From positions 62,001 through 126,000 of the forward strand of contig CAWHZU010000024.1 of the NCBI GenBank assembly GCA_963833885.1: DNA of 64,000 nucleotides, written 5' to 3'. The position numbers and the translations under genes were made by a program. The notes under the pieces are model-generated. The model searched no databases. It worked only from the letters and a program-made list of their open reading frames with translations, and was not told the DNA's origin. This document shows, piece by piece, positions 17,577 to 25,729 of this stretch. The DNA comes from JASHPR01 sp963833885 (GTDB lineage: Bacteria > Actinomycetota > Actinomycetes > Streptosporangiales > Streptosporangiaceae). Every line of letters starts with the position of its first letter. Within the stretch, counting starts at the first letter, position 1.

Positions 17577-18185
17577 GTGCCTGTTCTCAGCCGCGAGGAA
17601 TTCGACGCGATCGAGTTTGACGCCGCCGCTAGTGGCGACCACCAGACCGCAGCACGGCGGATGAGCAAACTGGCCGTGATCGGTACTCAGTCCGAGACGA
17701 TGCCGCGCTCTGAGGCTTTCCTGCGGGCCGGCGAGCAGTGGCTGATGGCCGATGATCCCGCCGCGGCCGCGAGCGGCTTCCGGCTCGCGATGGCGGACGG
17801 CGGCCCGGTCTTCGTGGACCCTCGGGTGCCGCTGGCCCGCGCGCTGTTCCTGATGGACAAGCCGGCCGAGGCGCAGTCGCTGCTGGACAAGCTCAAGGCG
17901 GAGGGCCGCCGCGACCCGCGGATGTGCGACCTCGTCGCCGAACTGCTGGTCGAGCGATCCGACCTGCCCGGCGCGCTGGACTGGGCGACCGCAGGCGTTG
18001 AACTGTGCCTGGGACGCCGGCGCGGCAGCGAAGGCGCACCGCAGCCCGGGCCGGCGCCGGGGCCGACGAACGGCAGAGATGACGCCGAGGCCGAACTGCG
18101 GCTGCTGCTCAGCCTTCGCTACCGCATCCGTAATGACCTGGGGCTTCCCGAGGACAGTTACGACGCGCTGCTCGATGAAGCCTGA
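17577..18185 (+). CDS. Hypothetical protein with TPR-like helices
   Basis: The 202-residue product (GTG start) begins PVLSREEFDAIEFDAAASGDHQTAARRMSKLAVIG. It has repeated helix pairs such as FLRAGEQWLMADDPAAAASGFRLAMADGG and DPRVPLARALFLMDKPAEAQSLLDKL, which look like tetratricopeptide repeats and suggest a protein-protein scaffold. A proline-rich linker follows near residue 150, and the end is helical. It lies 60 bp downstream of the NYN gene in the same direction, so it may be a partner. Its 3' end overlaps the convergent clpB gene by 28 bp. Confidence 0.7.
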   Translation: MPVLSREEFDAIEFDAAASGDHQTAARRMSKLAVIGTQSETMPRSEAFLRAGEQWLMADDPAAAASGFRLAMADGGPVFVDPRVPLARALFLMDKPAEAQSLLDKLKAEGRRDPRMCDLVAELLVERSDLPGALDWATAGVELCLGRRRGSEGAPQPGPAPGPTNGRDDAEAELRLLLSLRYRIRNDLGLPEDSYDALLDEA

Positions 18186-20803
18186 GCCGCGACAGAAGCC
18201 TCGGAAGCTGGGCGCACCGACAGGGCGTCGGCGTCCTCATCGCGGTCAACGAGCACGGTGTCACCGTCGGTGATCTCGCCGGCCAGCAGCTTGCGGGCTA
18301 GCTGGTCACCGATGGCCGACTGGATCAGCCTGCGCAGCGGCCTGGCGCCGTAGACCGGGTCGAACCCGGTGACGGCCAGCCATTCCCTTGCGGCCGGCGT
18401 GACCTCGAGCATCAGCCGGCGGCCGGCCAGCCGCCGGACCAGCGTGCCGACCTGCAGGTCGACGATCTCGGCGAGCTCATCCGTGGACAGCGCGTCGAAG
18501 AGGATCACGTCGTCCAGCCGGTTCAGGAACTCCGGCTTGAACGTGGCCCGCACGACATTCATCACCGCGTCCTTCTTGGCCGCCTCGTCCAGCACGGGGT
18601 CGGCGATGAACTGCGAGCCCAGGTTTGAGGTGAGGATCAGGATCGTGTTGCGGAAGTCGACCGTGCGGCCCTGGCCGTCGGTGAGCCGGCCGTCATCGAG
18701 CACCTGCAGCAGGATGTCGAAGACTTCCTGGTGCGCCTTTTCCACCTCGTCCAGCAGGATCACGCAGTAGGGACGCCGCCGTACCGCCTCGGTGAGCTGA
18801 CCGCCCTCCTCATAGCCGACGTAGCCGGGGGGCGCCCCGACCAGCCTGGCCACCGAGTGCCGCTCGGAGTACTCGCTCATGTCGATGCGGACTATCGCCC
18901 GCTCGTCGTCGAACAGGAACTCAGCCAGCGCCTTGGCCAGCTCCGTCTTGCCGACGCCGGTCGGCCCCAGGAACAGGAACGATCCCGACGGGCGATCCGG
19001 ATCCGAGATGCCCGCCCGCGACCTGCGGACGGCGTCGGACACGGCCTGGACGGCGCGGGTCTGGCCGACCAGCCGCTTGCCGAGCTCGGATTCCATCCGC
19101 AGCAGCTTGCCGGTCTCGCCTTCGAGCAGCCTGCCGGCGGGTATGCCCGTCCACGAGGCCACCACGTCCGCGACGTCGTCGGGGCCGACCTCTTCCTTGA
19201 CCATCGGCGCGTCCGGCTGCTCGGAAGCCTCGGCGTTCTCGCTCGCCGCGGCTTCCTCGATCTCGCGCTCCAGCGCCGGGATCTCTCCGTAGATCAGCCG
19301 CGACGCGGTCGCGTAGTCCGCCTCGCGCTGGGCCCGCTCGGCCTCGCCGCGCTTGTCGTCCAGGAGCTTCTTCAGCTCGCCGACCTTGTTCAGGCCGGCC
19401 TTCTCCCGCTCCCAGCGGGCGATGAGCGCCGTCAGCTGCTCCTGGCGGTCCGCCAGGTCAGCGCGCAGCCGCTCCAGCCGCTCCTTGCTTGCCGGGTCGG
19501 CTTCCCGCTCCAGCGCCATCTCTTCCATCTTCATCCGGTCGACGGCGCGCTGCAGTTCGTCGATTTCCACCGGCCGGGAGTCGATCTCCATGCGGAGCCG
19601 GGATGCGGCCTCGTCGACCAGGTCGATGGCCTTGTCCGGGAGGAACCGCGCGGTGATGTACCGGTCCGACAGGGTGGCGGCCGCAACCAGCGCGGCATCC
19701 GAGATCTGCACCTGGTGGTGCGCCTCGTACCGGCCCTTGAGCCCGCGCAGGATCGCGATCGTGTCCTCCACCGACGGCTCGCCGACGAAGATCTGCTGGA
19801 ACCGGCGCTCCAGGGCTGCGTCCTTCTCGATCCGCTCGCGGTACTCATCGAGCGTCGTGGCCCCGACCATGCGCAGCTCACCGCGGGCCAGCATCGGCTT
19901 GAGCATGTTGCCAGCGTCCATGGCGCCCTCGGCGGCGCCGGCGCCCACGACCGTGTGCAGTTCGTCGATGAACGTGATGACCTGGCCGTCGCTGTCCTTG
20001 ATCTCGGCCAGGACCGCCTTCAGCCGCTCCTCGAACTCGCCGCGGTACTTGGCGCCTGCCACCATCGCGCCCAGGTCGAGCGCGACCACGCGCTTGTTCC
20101 TGAGCGACTCGGGCACGTCGCCCGCGACGATCCGCTGGGCCAGGCCCTCGACCACGGCGGTCTTGCCGACCCCGGGTTCGCCGATCAGAACCGGGTTGTT
20201 CTTGGTCCGGCGGGACAGTACCTGGATCACGCGGCGGATCTCGGCGTCCCGGCCGATGACCGGGTCGAGCTTGCCCTCACGGGCGCTGCGGGTCAGGTCG
20301 ATCCCGTACTTCTCCAGCGCCTGGTACGTGCCCTCCGGGTCCTGGCTGGTGACCTTGGCGGACCCGCGGACCTTCTCGAACGCGGCGAGCAGCTCGTCCG
20401 GTCCCGCGCCGGCTTCGCGCAGGACGGTCGCTGCCTGGCCGCCGTCGGCGGCCAGCCCCACCAGAAGGTGCTCGGTGGAGATGTACTCGTCGCCCATCTC
20501 GCTGGCCCGCTTCTCCGCGGTGTTGAGCGCGGCGAGCAGCGGCCGCGAGGTCTCCGGGGCGCTCAGCGTGGCCCCGGCGGCCCTCGGCAGCCTGGCCAGC
20601 CGCTCGCTGACGGTCTTGAGCACCGCCTCGGGGTCGGCGCCCGCCGCCTGCAGCAGCGGGTACACCGTCCCGTCATTCTTCTGCGCGATCAAAGCGGCAA
20701 GAAGGTGCAGGCCGTCGACGTTCGGGTTCCCGGCCGCGGCAGCGGTCCGGATCGCTTCGGACAGCGCCTCCTGGCTCCTGCGGGTGAATTTCTCGTTAGC
20801 CAT
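18158..20803 (-). CDS. clpB: ATP-dependent chaperone ClpB
   Basis: The 881-residue protein is a hexameric AAA+ disaggregase that rescues aggregated proteins with DnaK. Domains in order are the Clp N-domain repeats (1-150), the first AAA+ module with Walker A GEPGVGKT (about 205) and Walker B VITFIDELH, the long coiled-coil middle domain (about 400-530) that marks ClpB, and the second AAA+ module with GPTGVGKTEL and VILLDEVEKAH. The pore loop AKYRGEFEERL is present. The start overlaps hspR by 8 bp, which makes clpB the last gene of the dnaK operon. A Ser/Ala-rich tail ends the protein. Confidence 0.96.
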   Translation of the reverse strand: MANEKFTRRSQEALSEAIRTAAAAGNPNVDGLHLLAALIAQKNDGTVYPLLQAAGADPEAVLKTVSERLARLPRAAGATLSAPETSRPLLAALNTAEKRASEMGDEYISTEHLLVGLAADGGQAATVLREAGAGPDELLAAFEKVRGSAKVTSQDPEGTYQALEKYGIDLTRSAREGKLDPVIGRDAEIRRVIQVLSRRTKNNPVLIGEPGVGKTAVVEGLAQRIVAGDVPESLRNKRVVALDLGAMVAGAKYRGEFEERLKAVLAEIKDSDGQVITFIDELHTVVGAGAAEGAMDAGNMLKPMLARGELRMVGATTLDEYRERIEKDAALERRFQQIFVGEPSVEDTIAILRGLKGRYEAHHQVQISDAALVAAATLSDRYITARFLPDKAIDLVDEAASRLRMEIDSRPVEIDELQRAVDRMKMEEMALEREADPASKERLERLRADLADRQEQLTALIARWEREKAGLNKVGELKKLLDDKRGEAERAQREADYATASRLIYGEIPALEREIEEAAASENAEASEQPDAPMVKEEVGPDDVADVVASWTGIPAGRLLEGETGKLLRMESELGKRLVGQTRAVQAVSDAVRRSRAGISDPDRPSGSFLFLGPTGVGKTELAKALAEFLFDDERAIVRIDMSEYSERHSVARLVGAPPGYVGYEEGGQLTEAVRRRPYCVILLDEVEKAHQEVFDILLQVLDDGRLTDGQGRTVDFRNTILILTSNLGSQFIADPVLDEAAKKDAVMNVVRATFKPEFLNRLDDVILFDALSTDELAEIVDLQVGTLVRRLAGRRLMLEVTPAAREWLAVTGFDPVYGARPLRRLIQSAIGDQLARKLLAGEITDGDTVLVDRDEDADALSVRPASEASVAAQASSSSAS

Positions 20804-21314
20804 CGTTTGTTTCTCGCAACTCCGCGGTTCGTCCTAGTGCCCCCGCCCCGGAACGGCCCTCCTGGGCCCGTGCCGCACTGGCGGGCGGCTGAGCAGTTAC
20901 TGATACGTCCGAGCGGCGCACCGGGACCAGGTCGGCACCCCTGTTCCGGCTCCGCAGCAGCCCGGCAAGCCGGGCGGCCACGGCGCGGGTGGACTCGAGC
21001 TCCGCGCGGAGCTGGGCGATCTCGGCGTGCAGCTCGACGAGCCGCACCCGGCTGCGCTGCTCCTGGTCCTCGAGCTCCAGGATCCGCTTGATCCCGGACA
21101 GGTTGACGCCCTCTTCCTGGGACAGTCGCTGGACCTCGCGCAGGGCCAGCACGTCACGCAGCGAGTAACGCCGACCGCCCCCAGCCGACCGGCCCGGCGA
21201 TACCAGGCCGAGCCGGTCGTAGGCGCGCAGTGTCTGCGCATGCAGCCCGGATAGCTGGGCGGCCACGGAGATGACATAGACGGGCGTGTCATCCGAAAGG
21301 TCGAACTGGATCAT
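20796..21314 (-). CDS. hspR: Heat-shock repressor HspR (MerR family)
   Basis: The 172-residue product represses the dnaK operon by binding HAIR inverted repeats, with DnaK as co-repressor in other actinomycetes. The N-terminal MerR-type HTH is visible (VYVISVAAQLSGLHAQTLRAYDRLGLV ... GGRRYSLRDVLALREVQRL), followed by a coiled coil (about 75-115) and a low-complexity tail. I chose the ATG at 21314 because AAAGGAG lies seven bases upstream; another ATG five codons earlier overlaps that site. It lies 71 bp after dnaJ and overlaps clpB by 8 bp. Confidence 0.93.
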   Translation of the reverse strand: MIQFDLSDDTPVYVISVAAQLSGLHAQTLRAYDRLGLVSPGRSAGGGRRYSLRDVLALREVQRLSQEEGVNLSGIKRILELEDQEQRSRVRLVELHAEIAQLRAELESTRAVAARLAGLLRSRNRGADLVPVRRSDVSVTAQPPASAARAQEGRSGAGALGRTAELRETNDG

Positions 21315-21385
21315 GTCATCTCCTTTCATGTGGTCGTCCTCCCGCTACTTCTCGTCCCTGACCCGCGTTCATCGGTACACGCGGC

Positions 21386-22552
21386 TCACACGGCCTTGGC
21401 CCGGCGCAGCAGATCGTCGCGCTGGTCCTCGCCGGGCGCGAGCTTCCTGAGCGTCTCCAGTGCCTCGCGGGCCTCGCCGTTGATGTCCTTTGGCACCCGC
21501 ACATCCACGGTGACCAGCAGGTCGCCGTAGGTGCTGTCCTGGCGCCGCACGCCCTTGCCGCGAACCCGGAAGGTGCGCCCGTTGGGCGTACCCGGCGGGA
21601 TCCGCAGGCTCACCGGCATGCCGCCGTGCGTGGGCACCTTGATCTCGGCGCCAAGCGCGGCCTCCGGCAGCGTGATCGGCACGGTAATGGTCAGGTTGTG
21701 CCCCGACCTGCCGAACACCGGATGCGACTCGACGTGCACGCGCACATACAGGTCTCCGGCCGGCCCGCCGCGCTCGCCAGGGGCGCCCTTGCCCTTGAGC
21801 TTGATCCGCTGGCCGTCCGCGACCCCGGCGGGGATGCGGGCCTGGATCGTCCTGGTGCTCATCGCCCGCCCGCTGCCCGAGCAGACCGGGCACGGGTCGT
21901 CAACGACGAGCCCGCGGCCGCGGCAGGTCTTGCAGGGCTCCGAGAACGCGAAGTTGCCCAGGTTCCTGCTGCCCTGGCCGGTGCCCTCGCAGGTGGGACA
22001 CACCCTCGGGACGGTGCCGGCCTTGGCCCCTGTGCCCATGCACGCCTTGCACGGGCCTTCGCCGGCCAGGCTCAGCGCCACCGTCGCGCCGTTGATCGCG
22101 TCGGCGAAGCTGAGCGACGCCTCGGTCTCGACATCCGCGCCGCGCCGGGGCCGCTGCTGCTGGGTCGAGCGCCCCCCGCCAAACACGCCGCCGAGCAGGT
22201 CGCCGAGCCGCCCACCGGTGCTGGCTCCGCCACCGGAGGTGCCTCCGAAGAGATCGCCGAGGTCGAAGTTGTAGCCGCCAGCGCCGCCGCCCGAGCCGGG
22301 CATCCGGACGCCGCCGCCGAAGAGTGAGCGGGCGTCGTCGTACTCCTTGCGCCGCTTCTCGTCGGACAGGACGTTGTAGGCCTCGGAGATCTCCTTGAAG
22401 CGCTCCTCGGCGCCAGCATCGCCCTTGTTCGCGTCCGGGTGGTACTTCCGGGCCAGCTTGCGGTACGACTTCTTGATCTCGTCGGGGTTTGCGCTCTTGG
22501 CGACGCCGAGGACCTTGTAGTAGTCCTTCTCGAGGAAGTCCTTGGTACTCAT
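21386..22552 (-). CDS. dnaJ: Chaperone protein DnaJ (type I)
   Basis: The 388-residue co-chaperone stimulates DnaK ATPase and delivers substrates. The J domain (residues 8-75) contains the HPD triad in KYHPDANKGD. A Gly-rich region (about 80-130) follows. The zinc domain carries four CxxCxGxG repeats: CKACMGTG, CPTCEGTG, CKTCRGRG and CPVCSGSG. The C-terminal substrate domains complete a type I DnaJ. It lies 21 bp after grpE in the heat-shock operon. Confidence 0.96.
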   Translation of the reverse strand: MSTKDFLEKDYYKVLGVAKSANPDEIKKSYRKLARKYHPDANKGDAGAEERFKEISEAYNVLSDEKRRKEYDDARSLFGGGVRMPGSGGGAGGYNFDLGDLFGGTSGGGASTGGRLGDLLGGVFGGGRSTQQQRPRRGADVETEASLSFADAINGATVALSLAGEGPCKACMGTGAKAGTVPRVCPTCEGTGQGSRNLGNFAFSEPCKTCRGRGLVVDDPCPVCSGSGRAMSTRTIQARIPAGVADGQRIKLKGKGAPGERGGPAGDLYVRVHVESHPVFGRSGHNLTITVPITLPEAALGAEIKVPTHGGMPVSLRIPPGTPNGRTFRVRGKGVRRQDSTYGDLLVTVDVRVPKDINGEAREALETLRKLAPGEDQRDDLLRRAKAV

Positions 22553-22573
22553 CGGAATCCTCCCCGTCGGTTC

Positions 22574-23362
22574 TTAGTCTCCACCGCTGGTGTCAGCCGG
22601 ATGGTAAGTGCTTGCGTCGTCTCCGCCGCCTTCGTCTTCGTCTGGCTCGCCGGGCTCGGCGACCGCAACCCGCGCCGGGCGCAGGATCCGGTCACCGACC
22701 TTGTAGCCGGGCTGCAGGATGCGGACGCACGTCGTCTCCGTCACGTCCGGGGAGTACGAGTGCATCAGCGCATCGTGCAGGTTCGGGTCGAACGGGTCAC
22801 CGTCCTCGCCGTAGCTGTTCAGGCCCAGCTTGACGGTCGCCGCCTCCAGTGACTCGGCGACTGACTTGAAGCCGCCGACGAGCTCTCCGTGTTCCCTGGC
22901 CCGGCCGATGTCGTCGAGCACGGGCAGCAGTTCGGTGAGCACGTTGGCTAGCGCCTGCTCCCGGACGGCTATCCGGTCCCGCTCGACCCGCTTGCGGTAG
23001 TTCGCATACTCGGCCTGCAGCCGCTGCAAATCCGCCGTGCGGTCGGCGAGCTGAGCTGCCATCTTCTCCACCTCGGCATCCCGCTCGGCCCGGTTGGGCG
23101 GGTCGGGAGCCGGTCCGTTGTTCTGATTGCCGTTGTCCTGGCCGTCCCGGGCGGGCTGGCCGCCTCCGGGGTTGCCCCCGGAGGCGTTGCCCGGCCGGGA
23201 TACCGCGTGCCTGCCCGGCCGGGGCTGGGCGGGTCCGCGCTGCGGACTCCCCTGGCCCTGGCCGGACTGCCGGTCGCCGTCGCGTACCTGGCCCGTGACC
23301 GGGTCAATGCGACGCCGGTCACGGATGACCGGGCCCTGGCTCTCCTCGTCAGGTGACCTCAT
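22574..23362 (-). CDS. grpE: Nucleotide exchange factor GrpE
   Basis: The 262-residue protein releases ADP from DnaK. The first ~95 residues are polar, rich in Gly, Gln and Pro, and probably disordered, as in other actinomycetes. The coiled coil (RNAERDAEVEKMAAQLADRTADLQRLQ) and the GrpE core with YANYRKRVERDR, LPVLDDIGRAREHG, and NLHDALMH follow. The start overlaps the dnaK stop by one base (TGATG), so translation is coupled. Confidence 0.95.
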   Translation of the reverse strand: MRSPDEESQGPVIRDRRRIDPVTGQVRDGDRQSGQGQGSPQRGPAQPRPGRHAVSRPGNASGGNPGGGQPARDGQDNGNQNNGPAPDPPNRAERDAEVEKMAAQLADRTADLQRLQAEYANYRKRVERDRIAVREQALANVLTELLPVLDDIGRAREHGELVGGFKSVAESLEAATVKLGLNSYGEDGDPFDPNLHDALMHSYSPDVTETTCVRILQPGYKVGDRILRPARVAVAEPGEPDEDEGGGDDASTYHPADTSGGD

Positions 23363-25218
23363 CAGGCGGCGCCACCCTCAGGCTTGTCGTCGTCGACGAT
23401 CTCGGCCTCGACCACGTCGTCGTCGCCGGACGCGTCCTCCTGGCCTGCCGCACCCTCGGCGCCTGCGGCGCTCGCGGCCTGCTGCGACTGGGCGTAGATG
23501 GCCGTGCCCATCTTCTGGCTGACCTGTGCCGCGTGCTCGGTGGTGGTCCGGATCGCCTCGTTGTCGGTGCCCTCGAGCGCCTTCTTCAGCTCGGCGATCG
23601 CGGACTCGACCTCGGACTTGACGTCATCCGGAACCTTGTCGGCGTTCTCGGCGAGGAACTTCTCCGTGGTGTAGGCCAGGCTCTCGCCGCGGTTGCGGAC
23701 CTCAGCCTCCTCGCGGCGCTGGCGGTCCTCCTCCGCGTACTTCTCGGCGTCGGCCATCATCCGCTCGATGTCGTCCTTGGCCAGCGCGGAGCCGCCGGAG
23801 ATCGTGACGGACTGCTGCTTGCCGGTGCCGAGGTCCTTCGCCGAGACGTTCACGATGCCGTTCGCGTCGATGTCGAAGGTGACCTCGATCTGCGGGATGC
23901 CCCGCGGCGCCGGAGCCAGGCCGGCCAGCTCGAACATGCCGAGCTTCTTGTTGTACGCGGCGATCTCGCGCTCACCCTGGAACACCTGGATCTGCACGGA
24001 CGGCTGGTTGTCCTCGGCCGTGGTGAAGATCTCCGACCGCTTGGTCGGGATCGTGGTGTTGCGCTCGATCAGCTTGGTGAAGATGCCGCCCTTGGTCTCG
24101 ATGCCCAGCGACAGCGGGGTCACGTCGAGCAGCAGGACGTCCTTGACCTCGCCCTTGAGCACGCCGGCCTGCAGCGAAGCGCCGACCGCCACGACCTCGT
24201 CCGGGTTGACGCCCTTGTTCGGCTCCTTGCCGCCGGTCAGGTCCTTGACCAGGTCAACCACGGCGGGCATCCGGGTGGAACCGCCGACCAGCACCACGTG
24301 CTGGATGGCGTCCAGCTTGATCCCGGCGTCCTTGATCACCTGCTGGAACGGCCCCTTGCAGCGGTCGAGCAGGTCGGAGGTCATCTTCTGGAACTCGGCC
24401 CGGGACAGCTTGGTGTCCAGGTGCAGCGGGCCCTGATCCGAGTGGGTGATGTAGGGCAGGTTGATCTGCGACTCGGTCGAGCTGGACAGCTCGATCTTGG
24501 TCTTCTCCGCGGTCTCCCGCAGCCGCTGCAGCGCCATCTTGTCCTTGGACAGGTCGATGCCGTAGCTGTTCTTGAAGTCCTTGACCAGCCAGTCCACGAT
24601 CCGCTGGTCCCAGTCGTCACCACCGAGGTGGTTGTCGCCGCTGGTTGCCTTGACCTCCACGACGCCCTCGCCGACCTCGAGCAGGGAGACGTCAAACGTG
24701 CCGCCGCCCAGGTCGAAGACCAGGATCGTGGCCTCGTTGTCCTTGTCCAGGTGGTACGCCAGCGCGGCCGAGGTGGGCTCGTTGATGATGCGGAGCACGT
24801 TCAGGCCCGCGATCTGGCCGGCCTCCTTGGTCGCCTGCCGCTGAGCGTCGCTGAAGTACGCCGGAACGGTGATCACGGCGTCGGCGATGGTCTCGCCAAG
24901 GTACGCCTCGGCGTCCCTCTTCAGCTTCTGCAGGATGAAGGCGCTGATCTGCTGCGCCGTAAACTTCTTGCCGTCGATGGCGACGGACCAGTCGGTGCCC
25001 ATCTGGCGCTTGACCGAGCGGATCGTCCGGTCCACGTTGGTCACGGCCTGCCGCTTGGCGACCTCGCCGACGAGCACTTCGCCGTTCTTCGCGAAGGCGA
25101 CAACAGACGGTGTGGTCCGGGAGCCTTCCGCGTTCGCTATGACCGTGGGCTCGCCACCCTCGAGAACTGCGACGACGGAGTTGGTCGTTCCCAGGTCAAT
25201 GCCTACCGCTCGTGCCAT
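23362..25218 (-). CDS. dnaK: Chaperone protein DnaK (Hsp70)
   Basis: The 618-residue ATP-driven chaperone starts at the ATG at 25218 (MARAVGIDLGTTNSVVAVLEGG). It has the phosphate loops IDLGTTN and VFDLGGGTFDVSLLEVGEG, the VLVGGSTRMP motif, and a substrate-binding domain beginning near residue 380 after the VLLLDVTPLSLGIET linker. The C-terminus is Ala/Glu/Asp-rich, ending GGAA. The longer frame upstream is not coding-like. AAGGA lies upstream of the start. Two HAIR-like sites in the upstream region predict repression by HspR, encoded in the same operon. Confidence 0.97.
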   Translation of the reverse strand: MARAVGIDLGTTNSVVAVLEGGEPTVIANAEGSRTTPSVVAFAKNGEVLVGEVAKRQAVTNVDRTIRSVKRQMGTDWSVAIDGKKFTAQQISAFILQKLKRDAEAYLGETIADAVITVPAYFSDAQRQATKEAGQIAGLNVLRIINEPTSAALAYHLDKDNEATILVFDLGGGTFDVSLLEVGEGVVEVKATSGDNHLGGDDWDQRIVDWLVKDFKNSYGIDLSKDKMALQRLRETAEKTKIELSSSTESQINLPYITHSDQGPLHLDTKLSRAEFQKMTSDLLDRCKGPFQQVIKDAGIKLDAIQHVVLVGGSTRMPAVVDLVKDLTGGKEPNKGVNPDEVVAVGASLQAGVLKGEVKDVLLLDVTPLSLGIETKGGIFTKLIERNTTIPTKRSEIFTTAEDNQPSVQIQVFQGEREIAAYNKKLGMFELAGLAPAPRGIPQIEVTFDIDANGIVNVSAKDLGTGKQQSVTISGGSALAKDDIERMMADAEKYAEEDRQRREEAEVRNRGESLAYTTEKFLAENADKVPDDVKSEVESAIAELKKALEGTDNEAIRTTTEHAAQVSQKMGTAIYAQSQQAASAAGAEGAAGQEDASGDDDVVEAEIVDDDKPEGGAA

Positions 25219-25248
25219 GAGTTCAGTCCTTGTGTGTTGTGTTGATAA

Positions 25249-25269
25249 CTTGAGTCTTGTCGGCGCAAG
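25249..25269. promoter_or_regulatory. HAIR-like HspR operator, proximal
   Basis: The site reads CTTGAGT-N7-GCGCAAG against the known HAIR consensus CTTGAGT-N7-ACTCAAG. One half-site is perfect and the other has two mismatches. It lies about 30 bp upstream of the dnaK start. Confidence 0.75.
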
Positions 25270-25300
25270 TTTGCCATGCTGCGGTTGGCCTGGCAAATGA

Positions 25301-25321
25301 CTTGAGCCTACTGTGCTCAAC
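25301..25321. promoter_or_regulatory. HAIR-like HspR operator, distal
   Basis: The site reads CTTGAGC-N7-GCTCAAC, an inverted repeat with one mismatch and correct 7-bp spacing. Its centre is 52 bp from the proximal site, close to five helical turns, which fits cooperative HspR binding. Confidence 0.8.
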
Positions 25322-25729
25322 TTTGCAGAGCCCTCCGGCATTCCCCGCCGGGCGGAAAGTTTGGGCGAGGCTCCCGTCCGCCCGGACCGCCGGGTCGGAA
25401 TCCCAGCTGAGGGCGGAATTCCCAGCTCGTAAAGCAGGGGCGTCCGGTGGATAATTCCACATGGCCCGGGCTGCCCGGCCCTAGGTGACCGAGCGCTTGC
25501 TTCGCCGCTGCCTCGCATCTGCGAGCGCCGGGGCTCGCGATGACGCCCGCGCCTCCCCCGACGCGCCGTCATTGTCCGAAGTGGGCACCTGAGTTCACGC
25601 GGACACTAGGTGGCTCACCCAGGCCTGTCTACGATGAAGGCGGCCTGCGAAGCCAGGCCGCACGCTGGCCGTCTCGGTACGGTCGCACTGCACGAGAACT
25701 GCGTGAAGGGACCACGAGGAGCCGTGAGC

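Larger units (their letters stand above)
25219..25729. other. Divergent regulatory region of the dnaK operon
   Basis: There is no gene in this 511-bp stretch. It holds two HAIR-like operators (25249-25321), the dnaK promoter, and two copies of a GGAATYCCAGCT-like element (25397-25408 and 25415-25427, the second with one extra T). I could not place a confident -35/-10 pair. Confidence 0.6.

Noticed and set aside
25397..25427. Duplicate GGAATYCCAGCT elements as SigR promoters
   Set aside because: The GGAAT boxes are not followed at the right distance by GTT-type -10 elements.
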